From NCBI GenBank assembly GCA_009694465.1, contig SHUW01000002.1:1-52220 (forward strand): DNA of 52,220 bases, in the 5' to 3' direction. The position numbers were made by a program, and so were the translations under genes. Source of the stretch: Ilumatobacteraceae bacterium. Its GTDB lineage: Bacteria; Actinomycetota; Acidimicrobiia; Acidimicrobiales; Ilumatobacteraceae. This document shows positions 18,122-27,258 of this stretch, piece by piece; position 1 is the stretch's first letter, and each line of letters begins with the position of its first letter. Under the pieces are notes generated by a model, which worked only from the letters and a program-made list of their open reading frames with translations, was not told the DNA's origin and did no database searches.

Positions 18122-19374
18122 CATCCCCGCCACGCCTTCTGACAATCATGGGTTCAGGTGAAACAGCACCGACGATGATGAAGCATCATCGAGAACTCAT
18201 TGCTCGGTTTCCAGGCACACCCAAGGCGGTCGTTCTTGACACGCCGTACGGTTTCCAAGAAAATGCGCCGGAACTTGCGGCCAAGGCAGTTGAGTATTTC
18301 CGTAAGAGCGTGGGCTACAACATTGAAATCGCTGGGCTGACACAGATCCATGGGGCCGACACGCTTGTGGTTGAGCAAGGTTTGAGTCGTATTCGTCAGG
18401 CAGATTATGTTTTCGCTGGACCAGGAAGTCCCACCTACGCCTTGCGTCAATGGACTGGGACCACAGTTCCCGAAATCATGCGCTCGAAAATGCGCACTGG
18501 TGGAGCGGTGACCTTTGCTTCTGCCGCAGCGCTCACTTTGGGACGCTACACAGTTCCCGTCTACGAGATTTACAAAGTCGGAAGTGAGCCAAGTTGGTTT
18601 GAGGGTCTCGACGTCCTCGGCGAGTTGGGACTCAATGTGGCTGTCATCCCACACTACGACAATGCCGAAGGTGGACACCATGACACGCGTTTTTGCTATT
18701 TAGGCGAGCGACGTTTATCCATGCTTGAAAATCAACTCCCTGATGATGCTCATGTCATCGGCGTTGACGAACATACTGGTGTCATCTTTGATCTTGATGC
18801 TGACACTGCAACCGTCATTGGGAATAGCACAATAACCATCCGTATCAAAGGTAAGTCTGTCGTTCACCAAACTGGCGCGGTCCTGCCAATTGATGCCTTG
18901 CGCGATCCAACGAGAGGCGCAGTCAACGTCGCCATCGACTTAGCCCCACGGGCGTTAGTAAACGAAACTATTGCACCAGAAAGTTTGTCCCTTGCCGCTG
19001 AAGTCAAGGACGCTGAGCAAGCCTTTGACATCGCGCTGGCATCTGGTGATGCCGCCGGTGCAGCACGGGCCACTCTAGAACTTGAGTTATCAATCCATAA
19101 TTGGTCAGCGGACACTTTGCAAAGCCGCGAAATGGATATTGCACACGCTGCCTTGCGCTCAATGATCGTCCGCTTAGGTGATGCTGCTATTGGAGGTCTC
19201 GTTGATCCTCGAGTCACCCTTGAACCTTTGATGAATGTTCTACTTGACTTACGTAGCGCAGTTCGTGCCGACAAGCGTTACGACTTATCGGATCTCATCC
19301 GAGATCGATTAGCAGCGAACGATATTGAAGTGCGTGACACGCCTGACGGTGTTGAATGGGTCATCAATCACTAG
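18118..19374 (+). CDS. Peptidase S51/cyanophycinase-like protein with CysRS-like C-terminal domain
   Basis: A 418-residue two-part protein. Residues about 1-270 resemble the class I glutamine-amidotransferase-like fold of cyanophycinase/peptidase E: TIMGSGETAPTM, FAGPGSPTYALRQW, then TFASAAALTLG where a nucleophilic Ser is expected, IPHYDNAEGGHHDTRF and GVDEHTGVIFD. The last 120 residues are helical and end DLSDLIRDRLAANDIEVRDTPDGVEW, very like the C-terminal end of cysteinyl-tRNA synthetase. No catalytic CysRS core (HIGH, KMSKS) is present. The start ATG 18118 overlaps the hydrolase stop as ATGA. The combined function is unknown. Confidence 0.72.
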   Translation: MTSPPRLLTIMGSGETAPTMMKHHRELIARFPGTPKAVVLDTPYGFQENAPELAAKAVEYFRKSVGYNIEIAGLTQIHGADTLVVEQGLSRIRQADYVFAGPGSPTYALRQWTGTTVPEIMRSKMRTGGAVTFASAAALTLGRYTVPVYEIYKVGSEPSWFEGLDVLGELGLNVAVIPHYDNAEGGHHDTRFCYLGERRLSMLENQLPDDAHVIGVDEHTGVIFDLDADTATVIGNSTITIRIKGKSVVHQTGAVLPIDALRDPTRGAVNVAIDLAPRALVNETIAPESLSLAAEVKDAEQAFDIALASGDAAGAARATLELELSIHNWSADTLQSREMDIAHAALRSMIVRLGDAAIGGLVDPRVTLEPLMNVLLDLRSAVRADKRYDLSDLIRDRLAANDIEVRDTPDGVEWVINH

Positions 19375-19375
19375 A

Positions 19376-20248
19376 TCATGCGGTTCGCAATGACGGACTG
19401 TGATGATCCATCCCTGCCACCCGCCCGCGGCGCCGAACACCGACAGCGCTGTAGACAACGATAAATACCAAAGTGCCAGCCAAAATGATCACTGCCCCGC
19501 TCGGAACATCGGCGTACCAACTCACGTACATTCCCACTCCCCCAAAGATTGCTCCGAGGACTGGCGAAAGCCACAACATGCGACCAAATGAATTGGTGAG
19601 CAGGCGAGCGGTGACCGCTGGCAAAACTAGCAACGCCGAAATCAGCAAAACTCCAATGACTCGAACCGTTACCAAAATAGTCGCCGACAAAAGAACCATC
19701 AATATTGCTTCCATACCTGGCACATTGACGCCACTCACTCCAGCGACTTCGGGATCAAAAGTGGCGAACAACAGCCTGCGGTACAAGGTCACAACAACAA
19801 CCACACTCAAGATTCCCACTCCGGCTACTGCCAATATGTCACCGGTGAAAACACCGAGCACATTGCCGAACAATACAGCGTCAATACTGCGTTTGGCTTG
19901 ACCAAACCTAGCTTGCAACGCTAGACCCATGGCGAATGACGCCGTCGTTATTACTCCAATTGCTGCATCTGCACCGATGATGCGCTTACGCGCTACTCGC
20001 CCAATCATTAAGCCTGATGCCAACCCCCACAAACCGGCACCGAGAAAATAACTCATGTTCAGGACTGCAGCTAAGGCGGCTCCACCAAATACTGCATGGC
20101 TCAATCCATGTCCGATGTAGCTCATTCCTCGTAAGACAACGAATACTCCAATCAGTCCACAGAGTGCTCCCGCAAGAGTCGCAATCAGCAAACCATTGCG
20201 AAAGAACTCGTACGTGAAAGGTTGCCAAAAGTTGACGGCGAAAATCAT
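19376..20248 (-). CDS. Zinc/manganese ABC transporter permease
   Basis: Membrane subunit of a high-affinity metal importer of the ZnuB/TroC class, 290 residues with about 8-9 hydrophobic helices. FFRNGLLIATLAGALCGLIGVFVVLRGMSYIGHGLSHAVFGG near the start is diagnostic, and VRVIGVLLISALLVLPAVTARLL is the conserved later block. The short tail RRRGRVAGMDHHSPSL is cytosolic. It is last in an SBP-ATPase-permease operon and overlaps the ATPase stop as ATGA. The metal cannot be told from the permease. Confidence 0.92.
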   Translation of the reverse strand: MIFAVNFWQPFTYEFFRNGLLIATLAGALCGLIGVFVVLRGMSYIGHGLSHAVFGGAALAAVLNMSYFLGAGLWGLASGLMIGRVARKRIIGADAAIGVITTASFAMGLALQARFGQAKRSIDAVLFGNVLGVFTGDILAVAGVGILSVVVVVTLYRRLLFATFDPEVAGVSGVNVPGMEAILMVLLSATILVTVRVIGVLLISALLVLPAVTARLLTNSFGRMLWLSPVLGAIFGGVGMYVSWYADVPSGAVIILAGTLVFIVVYSAVGVRRRGRVAGMDHHSPSLRTA

Positions 20249-21078
20249 GACGCGCCTTTACGACTCAGTCGAAGACGCAGTTCGCCGCCGCCCTGCTCAA
20301 GAACGACTGGCATTCCACCATGTTGTAGCACTTCCATAGGCGCGCCAAAAGTTCGCTCCAGAAAATACGGTTGAAGGACTTCACTGGGGGTTCCATCGGC
20401 AATCACAGTTCGGTTAAAGCACACCAGTCGTGGCAAGTGGGCTGCCAAGCCATTGAGGTCGTGAGTCGTCAAGACAATCGCAATCCCGTCGCCTTGAGGT
20501 GGACCTTCATTGAGATCTGCCAAGACATGAAGTATTTCGTGGCGGGTCGTCACATCAATTCCTGCAGTGGGTTCGTCCAAAATCAAAACATCGGGCTTTT
20601 GTATCAATGCACGAGCCAAGAAGACACGTTGTTGTTGACCACCCGATAATTCGCGAATATGTCGATGTATTAAGCCCCCAAGTCGAAGTCTTTCAAGAAC
20701 TTCTTCAATTGCCTGGCGTTCAGATGGTGATGAACCGGGCCACCAAGACTTTTGTGGACGACTCATTCCAACTACTTCACCGACCGTCACCGGGAAGTTC
20801 CAATCCACCGTCTCTAACTGGGGAACATAAGCGAAACGCAATCCTGCTGAACGGGTGACACTGCCATGGGAGGCTTTGATAGAACCCAACATTGCTTTTA
20901 AGAGCGTGGTTTTACCCGAACCAGATGGCCCGACAATTCCGACAAACTCACCAGCGTGAACTCGCAGGTCAACTCCCTCAATGACCGTGCCGTTGCCATA
21001 AGTGCACGACAGATGCTCGCAAGTAAGCAAAGGTGCTGGAAAAGTATTCCCAGAACTATTCATGGCGCTTGGCTTCAT
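20245..21078 (-). CDS. Zinc/manganese ABC transporter ATP-binding protein
   Basis: Cytosolic ATPase that drives the adjacent metal permease, 277 residues. Walker A is GPSGSGKTT, the Q-loop lies in YVPQLETVDWNFPVTV, the signature is LSGGQQQRVFLARAL, Walker B is VLILDEPTAGID, and the switch His is in TTHDLNG. WNFPVTV is typical of the ZnuC/MntB group. It overlaps the binding-protein gene by ATGA and the permease by ATGA. Confidence 0.95.
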   Translation of the reverse strand: MKPSAMNSSGNTFPAPLLTCEHLSCTYGNGTVIEGVDLRVHAGEFVGIVGPSGSGKTTLLKAMLGSIKASHGSVTRSAGLRFAYVPQLETVDWNFPVTVGEVVGMSRPQKSWWPGSSPSERQAIEEVLERLRLGGLIHRHIRELSGGQQQRVFLARALIQKPDVLILDEPTAGIDVTTRHEILHVLADLNEGPPQGDGIAIVLTTHDLNGLAAHLPRLVCFNRTVIADGTPSEVLQPYFLERTFGAPMEVLQHGGMPVVLEQGGGELRLRLSRKGAS

Positions 21079-22148
21079 TGTGGGTAATCAGCCGAATCTA
21101 GTCCAACATCAGTGACATCCAATGCCTCCAAAGCCGAAGCGTCCCCACCAAGAGCGTCAACCATTGTCAGGTAGTCAAAACGCATCAGCGCAAGCCATGA
21201 GTGCTCTGGATCGCCGGGCGCGCCGATCAAATCATCATCGCGCAGAACATCTACATAACGAACCCCTGCTTCATTGCCGATTTGTTCAAGCACAGTAGAT
21301 GGGAAAACCTCGCTCCCAAAGATTGCACTGACTCCGACCTCTTTAACTTGATCAATCAAATCAGCGACCTCTCGCGGCGTGGGCTCTTCAAATGATGATA
21401 ACTGAATGGCACCTATGACCGTCCAACCGTATGTCCTGGCGAAATAGGCATAGGCATCGTGATAGGTCAGTAACTGTCTCTGTGAACTTTCAATAGTCGC
21501 AGTCGCGGTGATGATGGCCTGATCAAGCGCGTCAACCTTGATCGCCAAGGCTTGATAGTTGGTTTCATAAATATCGCTGTGTGCTGGATCGGCAGCGACT
21601 AGCGAATCACGAATTAAAGCTGCATAGTCTTTTGCCATAGGGGGGTTGGTCCACACATGAGGATTTGGCTTGCCCCCATCCCGCGGAAATGAGAAATCAT
21701 AGATCCACTGATCGCTGGGCAGAATCGCCGTACCTAACTCACAAATAACGGATCCCTCCTGAGCGTTTGCCCGAGCAAGTGATCTCGTCGGCTCCTCGAG
21801 ACCCAATCCATTGACGAAAACTATGTCAGCATTCTCCAAAGTGGCAGCCACACTTGGTGGAGGCTCGTAGGTGTGGCTATTTGTGCCCTCAGGAACAATG
21901 CCGTGAATCACCGTGCCGCTTCCTGCAGCGATGTTGGCGACCAAACTTGTAATCGGCGCAACGGTGGCGACAATCACTAAAGGACGCCCAGTGACGGCAG
22001 TTCGAGTGGGACAAGAAGACGTCGGATAAGGCGCCGAGGAGCCTTCCACCGCTTGGTCATCGGAAGCACAAGCCACGATGTTGACGCATCCCACGACGAG
22101 AAAAAACACCAGAAGGGCAGCCTTTAAGCGACCAAATGGGGACGACAC
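21075..22148 (-). CDS. Metal ABC transporter substrate-binding lipoprotein (ZnuA/TroA family)
   Basis: Captures Zn2+ or Mn2+ outside the membrane, 357 residues. The N-terminal LLVFFLVVGCVNIVACASDD is a lipoprotein signal with a possible lipobox ending in either Cys. Three metal-ligand histidines are visible: in NSHTYEPPPS, NPHVWTNPP and LTYHDAYAYFARTYGW; SEVFPSTV holds the fourth, acidic site. There is no His-rich loop, which neither proves nor excludes zinc. The GTG start has TAACAT 6 nt upstream. It is the first gene of the operon. Confidence 0.92.
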   Translation of the reverse strand: MSSPFGRLKAALLVFFLVVGCVNIVACASDDQAVEGSSAPYPTSSCPTRTAVTGRPLVIVATVAPITSLVANIAAGSGTVIHGIVPEGTNSHTYEPPPSVAATLENADIVFVNGLGLEEPTRSLARANAQEGSVICELGTAILPSDQWIYDFSFPRDGGKPNPHVWTNPPMAKDYAALIRDSLVAADPAHSDIYETNYQALAIKVDALDQAIITATATIESSQRQLLTYHDAYAYFARTYGWTVIGAIQLSSFEEPTPREVADLIDQVKEVGVSAIFGSEVFPSTVLEQIGNEAGVRYVDVLRDDDLIGAPGDPEHSWLALMRFDYLTMVDALGGDASALEALDVTDVGLDSADYPQ

Positions 22149-22154
22149 GGTCAG

Positions 22155-22160
22155 ATGTTA
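22155..22160 (-). promoter_or_regulatory. Putative -10 box of the metal importer operon
   Basis: On the minus strand TAACAT ends 6 nt before GTG 22148, matching the leaderless pattern seen elsewhere in the window. No clear -35 was found. No recognisable Zur or DtxR box was identified by eye. Confidence 0.35.
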
Positions 22161-22207
22161 CTAGCACTCAACGAAGGACCGCCCACTTGTGCTCTATAGT
22201 TCGGCTA

Positions 22208-22228
22208 CGAATCGGTCACGCCGATTCG
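22208..22228. promoter_or_regulatory. Perfect 8-bp inverted repeat upstream of the lipase-like gene
   Basis: CGAATCGG and CCGATTCG are exact reverse complements with a 5-nt spacer, 23 nt before ATG 22252. A TATAGT at 22195-22200 could be the -10 box, which would put this repeat at the transcription start. It could be an operator or an mRNA hairpin just upstream of the GAGGGGG ribosome site. Confidence 0.5.
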
Positions 22229-22251
22229 CGTGCGCCTGAGGGGGAAATAAC

Positions 22252-24315
22252 ATGAACATTCGTCGACTTTCAATATGGACTGCTGCCATCATTTTTGCTG
22301 GTGGCGCTTGCTCAAGCAGCGATTCGGCTTTGACCGATACCCAAGCCCCGACCAGCTCTACCACACCAGCAAGTCAGACCCTCAGCGCCGAGTTGCGTTT
22401 GGCCGTTGAAGAGGCACTGACCCTCAGTCCCGTCGGCTGTGATGAACTTGATGCCTCTCAATGCCTCTTGCCTTTCCCCAGCAATCGCTATGCAATTGCC
22501 GATGAATCGACTCCAACTGGCTTGCGCGTGAACATCCCTGATTCTTCCATGCCGGCTAATGCATCGGGTGTTGCCATTGATGCCACCGATTGGAATACCA
22601 ACGATGGATTCAGCCCAAACAGTTCAATCCTCACGCACATAGAAGATCTAGACGCTGTTGCCTCGGCCTTGCCTTCGTGGACCGATCTTGAATCATCACT
22701 CGCCGACAGCGCTTCGGTGGTCATGATTGACATGGAGTCAGGGGACAGAGTCCCGTTATGGGCAGAACTCGACGCCATTGTTGATGGCGAACAACCCTTG
22801 CTGATGATTCATCCGGCCGTCGCCCTCAGCGACGGTCACACCTACATTGTGGCCTTACGTGATCTCAAGACAAGCGCTGGCTCAGATGTCATTCCATCAC
22901 CGATATTCCAGTATTACCGCGACGCTTACGAATCAGATATTGAACAATTAAACACCCGCACTGCCGAGATGGAAAAAATGTTCAGCGCGTTGCAGGGCGC
23001 CAAGATTGATCGCTCCACACTCCAACTGGCGTGGGATTTCACGGTGGCATCCACAGAGAATCTGACGGGTCGCATCTTGAAAGTACGCGACAACACTCTT
23101 GACTGGCTGTCGTTGGCGAGAAATCCCCAGTTTACAATCACCGAGGTTGTCCCCGCTTCGCAAGAAAATGTTGCGGTACAAGTTGCGGGCACTTTCAAAC
23201 TGCCCACTCATCTCACAGGCGATGGTTCACCAGGTCAGGCATTCAATTATGCGCCTTCTGATACGGGAGCGAATCGATTACCGATCATGGGCACAATCGT
23301 TGATGTCCCTTTCTTGTGCCAAGTCCCCAAAATGGCCGCCGATGACCCATCTGTGGTTTTACACCCTGGTCTTTATGGTCACGGATTACTGGGTAGCGAA
23401 TATGAAATTGATTACGGTGGCGATGTACGTGCTCTTGCTCAAGAAGCCGGCGTGCTGTTCTGCGCCACCAAGTGGGCCGGCATGAGTGAAGACGATGTTG
23501 GCAATGCCGTACTTTCACTGCAAGATTTGTCCAACTTTCCCACTGTGGCCGACCGCCTACAACAAGGCATCGTCAACATGATCGCTCTCGGTCGTTTAAT
23601 GACGGTCGATAACGGCATCCTGTCCGACCCCGCATTCAACAACGTCAAGGTTGATGGAGACTTGATCTACTACGGAAATAGCCAAGGCGGAATCATGGGT
23701 TCGGCGATTACCGCCGTCTCACCCGATATCAGTCGCGCTGTCCTTGGCGTACCTGGCATCAACTACAGCATCTTGCTTCTGCGATCTATTGACTTCACCG
23801 ACTACGAGGCTGTCATGATCCCGGCCTATCCGTCACGGCGAGATCGCACGCTGAGCATTTCTCTGATGCAGATGTTGTGGGACCGCGGCGAAGGAGGCGG
23901 GTACATCAACCACATCACTCGTGATCCACTACCCGGCACTCAAGCAAACAAGGCAGTCCTGATGCACGTTGCTTGGGGAGATCATCAGGTCAGCGAACTC
24001 ACTTCTTTCATTGAGGCGCGATCTCTCGGGGCCAAGATCTATCGACCCATGGTCGCCGAAGGTCGGTCACATGAAGTGACCCCCGGTTGGGGACTAGAAG
24101 ATGTGGCCGAAGGCGATACGGGATCCGTGATCGTTATTTGGGACTCTGGTGCCGAGATGATTCCCGTTGAAGTCCTGCCCCCATCAGTCGGACGCGACCC
24201 TCATGAGGACCCGCGCGATAACCAAGTCGCGCGTAGTCAGATGGCTCAATTCCTATTTGGTGGAACCTTCACAGATGTCTGTGGCGGCCAACCCTGCACT
24301 GCGCAACAAAGTTAG
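22252..24315 (+). CDS. Large secreted lipase-like lipoprotein (alpha/beta hydrolase)
   Basis: A 687-residue predicted lipoprotein: MNIRRLSIWTAAIIFAGGAC ends at lipobox Cys20, followed by a Ser/Thr-rich linker. The N-terminal half carries CDELDASQCLLPFPSNRYA, a motif of poorly described outer-surface hydrolases in Acidimicrobiia and Myxococcota. The hydrolase part has LHPGLYGHGLLGS (oxyanion region) and YYGNSQGG with nucleophile Ser477. Late HEVTPGWG may hold the His. GAGGGGG is the ribosome site. Substrate unknown; it resembles the extracellular lipase type with an N-terminal beta domain. It abuts the convergent acyl-CoA dehydrogenase by 3 bp. Confidence 0.72.
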   Translation: MNIRRLSIWTAAIIFAGGACSSSDSALTDTQAPTSSTTPASQTLSAELRLAVEEALTLSPVGCDELDASQCLLPFPSNRYAIADESTPTGLRVNIPDSSMPANASGVAIDATDWNTNDGFSPNSSILTHIEDLDAVASALPSWTDLESSLADSASVVMIDMESGDRVPLWAELDAIVDGEQPLLMIHPAVALSDGHTYIVALRDLKTSAGSDVIPSPIFQYYRDAYESDIEQLNTRTAEMEKMFSALQGAKIDRSTLQLAWDFTVASTENLTGRILKVRDNTLDWLSLARNPQFTITEVVPASQENVAVQVAGTFKLPTHLTGDGSPGQAFNYAPSDTGANRLPIMGTIVDVPFLCQVPKMAADDPSVVLHPGLYGHGLLGSEYEIDYGGDVRALAQEAGVLFCATKWAGMSEDDVGNAVLSLQDLSNFPTVADRLQQGIVNMIALGRLMTVDNGILSDPAFNNVKVDGDLIYYGNSQGGIMGSAITAVSPDISRAVLGVPGINYSILLLRSIDFTDYEAVMIPAYPSRRDRTLSISLMQMLWDRGEGGGYINHITRDPLPGTQANKAVLMHVAWGDHQVSELTSFIEARSLGAKIYRPMVAEGRSHEVTPGWGLEDVAEGDTGSVIVIWDSGAEMIPVEVLPPSVGRDPHEDPRDNQVARSQMAQFLFGGTFTDVCGGQPCTAQQS

Positions 24316-24318
24316 GTC

Positions 24319-25533
24319 TTACACCTTGCGCTGAGTTTGCGCCCACGTCATTCCCTGAAGTGCATCGCTGTCATGAGGTAACCCGAGGACGCGTTCAGCC
24401 ACGATATTTCGTTGCACTTCACCAGTGCCACCACCGATTGTGAGCGAACGCGCAAACATATAACCGTCAAACCAACCAGGATGTTCAAGCGCCCGCAAAC
24501 CGACGCCACCGCCGCCACCAAGCCCATTATGAGATCCGCCCTCACTACTCTCGGCAACGCCGCGCAACATTGCTTGCGCTCCCAAAAGATCGCGTGCAAC
24601 TTCCATCACATTTTGTCCATGCTCGTCGGCAAGAATCTTGCGAATGCTGGCCTCTGCTCCTGGTTGCTCGCCCCGCAAACGTGCCGAGAGCGTACGCATC
24701 CGAATCAAATCCAAAAGAACATGCTCTGTGTAAATAACTGCAAGTCGCTGGCGCATCACAGGGTCGGTGATTGTTCCGCGCAGACGCACAGCATCCAACA
24801 TTTCCAAAGCCGTTGGACCGCTCCCCCACAGCACTCCACCAGTTGATAATGAGACACGTTCATTACCCAAAGTGACCTTCGCTAAACGCCAACCTTCGTC
24901 TTGTTCACCGACCAGATTGGCAGCGGGAAGACGAACGTCTGTGAAAAAAACTTCGTTAAATGTGCTGGCTCCCGTCATCTCGCGAATCGGGCGAATCTCA
25001 ATACCAGGAAGATCCATTGGGCAAATGAAATACGAGACTCCCTTGTGTTTGGGAGCGTCAGGGTTTGTGCGAGCGATCAAGATGCCGTACTTGGCGTATT
25101 GCGCTCCACTTGTCCAAATCTTTTGCCCATTGATGATGTACTCGTCCCCATCACGAACTGCCCGTGTACCCAAATTCGCCAAATCACTTCCGCTACCTGG
25201 CTCGCTAAAAAGTTGACACCAAAAATCTTCGCCCGATAGTAAGCGGGGAATGTATTTTTTCTTTTGCTCCTCAGTCCCAGCAAAAACAATTGTCGGCCCA
25301 GCCCAACCAATGCCGATTGGGTTTGACGGTCGACGGATACCAGCCTTACTCAACTCATCATCAATGATGATTTGATGCACAGGATCAGCTCCTAGTCCAA
25401 ATGGTGTCGGCCAATGGGGAGCCACGTAGCCAGCATCAGCCAAGACCCGTCCACTGGGGTGCGGGTTATGAGCGATCCACTCGCGCACCACAACACGACG
25501 CGGGTCATCGCTGGCGGGAAGTTCAAAGTCCAT
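24319..25533 (-). CDS. Acyl-CoA dehydrogenase
   Basis: FAD enzyme that introduces an alpha-beta double bond in an acyl-CoA, 404 residues. WCQLFSEPGSGSDLANLGT is the FAD-binding block, IINGQKIWTSGAQYA follows, and SLTIGGGTGEVQRNIVAERVLGLP is the C-terminal signature. The start is ATG 25533 with AAGG 7 nt upstream; the track uses a TTG two codons earlier. The glycine-rich GGGGGVGL insert is of the actinobacterial FadE type used for sterol or branched substrates. It is divergent from an acyl-CoA ligase, so both likely serve one pathway. Confidence 0.9.
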   Translation of the reverse strand: MDFELPASDDPRRVVVREWIAHNPHPSGRVLADAGYVAPHWPTPFGLGADPVHQIIIDDELSKAGIRRPSNPIGIGWAGPTIVFAGTEEQKKKYIPRLLSGEDFWCQLFSEPGSGSDLANLGTRAVRDGDEYIINGQKIWTSGAQYAKYGILIARTNPDAPKHKGVSYFICPMDLPGIEIRPIREMTGASTFNEVFFTDVRLPAANLVGEQDEGWRLAKVTLGNERVSLSTGGVLWGSGPTALEMLDAVRLRGTITDPVMRQRLAVIYTEHVLLDLIRMRTLSARLRGEQPGAEASIRKILADEHGQNVMEVARDLLGAQAMLRGVAESSEGGSHNGLGGGGGVGLRALEHPGWFDGYMFARSLTIGGGTGEVQRNIVAERVLGLPHDSDALQGMTWAQTQRKV

Positions 25534-25581
25534 TGCCAAACCTTAGTTTGAGCCAATACTGGAGCAGCACACGCAAACGCC

Positions 25582-25587
25582 TACGAT
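25582..25587 (+). promoter_or_regulatory. Putative -10 box of the acyl-CoA ligase gene
   Basis: TACGAT ends 8 nt before GTG 25596, slightly longer than the 6-7 nt spacing at other genes here. There is no Shine-Dalgarno before the GTG. Confidence 0.3.
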
Positions 25588-25595
25588 TAGCGATT

Positions 25596-27212
25596 GTGTC
25601 ATTAACTCGTGCATGGAACTTCGCTGATGCCTGGGAATCAGTCGCCGCCCGACTACAAGATGCCCCCGCCCAACAACAACAAGATCAGATTTTTACATGG
25701 TCTGTTTTCAATCGGCGCGCCAACGGTGTCGCTGTGGCATTGCTTCAGGCGGGTGCCCGGCAACAGGACAAAGTTGCCCAATACATGTACAACTGTCCAC
25801 AATATCTTGAAAGCATTTTTGCAACCTTCAAGGCTGGCCTAGTGCCAGTCAATACCAATTACCGCTACACCGACGATGAGTTGGTATACATCTGGGACAA
25901 CGCCGACGTCGTAGCAGTCGTGTTTCATGGCGTCTTTGCAGAAACAATTGAGCGGCTACGACACCGAGTGCCAGGCGTCATCGTTTGGCTATGGGTCGGT
26001 GACGGTAGTGGTCCATGTCCGATGTGGGCAACTGACTACGAAGTCTGCGCCGAGCAAGACACTGAGACGAATGTTCAAGGCCCGTGGGGTCGAAGCGGTG
26101 ACGATCTTTTATTGCTCTACACCGGCGGAACGACTGGCATGCCCAAGGGTGTGATGTGGCGCCAGGAAGACTTGTTTTTAACGTTAGATAGCACTAACAA
26201 AAAGCGCCTCCCTCCTACGCCGCAAGGAGATCCCATTGGCGAACGCTCGCTACGGCCTGGTCCGCGCAATCTGCCTGCCGCGCCTTTGATGCATGGCACG
26301 GGTCTATTCAATGCGATGAGCAATCTGACTGTGGCGGGATGCATCATCACTATGGCTGGGCGCAAATTTGATCCTGCCGAATTACTTGACACCATTGAAA
26401 AATATCATGTGAACTCAATGTCAATCGTTGGAGACGCTTTCGCTAAACCAATTTTGCGGGCCCTTGACAGTGAACCGCAGCGATGGGATATCTCCAGCCT
26501 GCGGGTCATCGTCTCAAGTGGCGTGATGTTCGCTGCCGAAACGAAACAGGGTTTACTCCGACATAGTGAGCGACTGATCATGGTTGATGCTTTAGGTTCA
26601 TCTGAAGCAATCGGCATGGCGCAAAGTACAACATCAGCAGCTGGGGAGTCAAAGACTGCATCTTTTGAACTTGGCCCGAACACCAAGATCCTCACTGAAG
26701 ACGGTCGAGAAGTTCAACCAGGGAGCAGCGAAATTGGTCGCGTGGCGTTGAAAGGCAACACCCCCATTGGCTACTACAAAGATCCCGAAAAGTCTGCCAA
26801 GACATTTCAAATCATCAACGGGGTGCGCTGGTCGATTCCTGGCGACTGGGCCAGCATTGATATCGATGGCACAGTGCACCTTCTCGGACGAGGTAGTCAG
26901 TGCATTAATACCGGTGGCGAAAAGGTTTACCCCGAAGAAGTTGAGGAAGCCTTGAAGTTACATCCGAGTGTGGCCGATGCGGCCGTCGTCGGTGTACCTG
27001 ATGAACGCTTTGGGCAAGCCATCACCGCGCTCGTTGAGGCATTGCCCGGCCAGAACATTGTTGAAGCCGACCTGATCGCCTTTATCAAGCAGTATTACGC
27101 GGCCTATAAAGCCCCCAAGCGAGTCATCGCGGTGGCCACGGTTGGGCGAGCCAGCAATGGCAAACTTGATTACAAGGCTCTGACCGAGATTGCCTTGGCA
27201 ACACTCACATAA
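25596..27212 (+). CDS. Acyl-CoA synthetase (FadD-like)
   Basis: ATP-dependent activation of a carboxylic acid to its CoA thioester, 538 residues. LLYTGGTTGMPKGVMW is the AMP-binding P-loop; ALGSSEAIG is the A5-type motif; GDWASIDIDGTVHLLGRGSQCINTGGEKVYPEEVEEAL covers the A7-A8 hinge; ASNGKLDYK near the end holds the catalytic Lys. The track start lies inside the divergent dehydrogenase gene; GTG 25596 (VSLTRAWNFAD) is where family similarity begins. Sequence style is like mycobacterial FadD19/FadD3 ligases of sterol catabolism; the substrate is unproven. Confidence 0.9.
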   Translation: MSLTRAWNFADAWESVAARLQDAPAQQQQDQIFTWSVFNRRANGVAVALLQAGARQQDKVAQYMYNCPQYLESIFATFKAGLVPVNTNYRYTDDELVYIWDNADVVAVVFHGVFAETIERLRHRVPGVIVWLWVGDGSGPCPMWATDYEVCAEQDTETNVQGPWGRSGDDLLLLYTGGTTGMPKGVMWRQEDLFLTLDSTNKKRLPPTPQGDPIGERSLRPGPRNLPAAPLMHGTGLFNAMSNLTVAGCIITMAGRKFDPAELLDTIEKYHVNSMSIVGDAFAKPILRALDSEPQRWDISSLRVIVSSGVMFAAETKQGLLRHSERLIMVDALGSSEAIGMAQSTTSAAGESKTASFELGPNTKILTEDGREVQPGSSEIGRVALKGNTPIGYYKDPEKSAKTFQIINGVRWSIPGDWASIDIDGTVHLLGRGSQCINTGGEKVYPEEVEEALKLHPSVADAAVVGVPDERFGQAITALVEALPGQNIVEADLIAFIKQYYAAYKAPKRVIAVATVGRASNGKLDYKALTEIALATLT

Positions 27213-27258
27213 CATTCCAGACGAACATCAATCCCCCACAACAATGTAGGAGCACATC

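Noticed and set aside
19473-19901. 142-aa plus-strand ORF antisense to the ABC permease
   Set aside because: Low-complexity Thr/Pro/Ser translation opposite an unmistakable permease.
22149-22251. Zur or DtxR box controlling the metal importer
   Set aside because: No AT-rich palindrome of the known type is visible; the GC-rich repeat found there does not match either consensus that I know.
25401-25595. Upstream extension of the acyl-CoA ligase ORF
   Set aside because: It overlaps the divergent dehydrogenase and has no ligase-like sequence before VSLTRAWNFAD.
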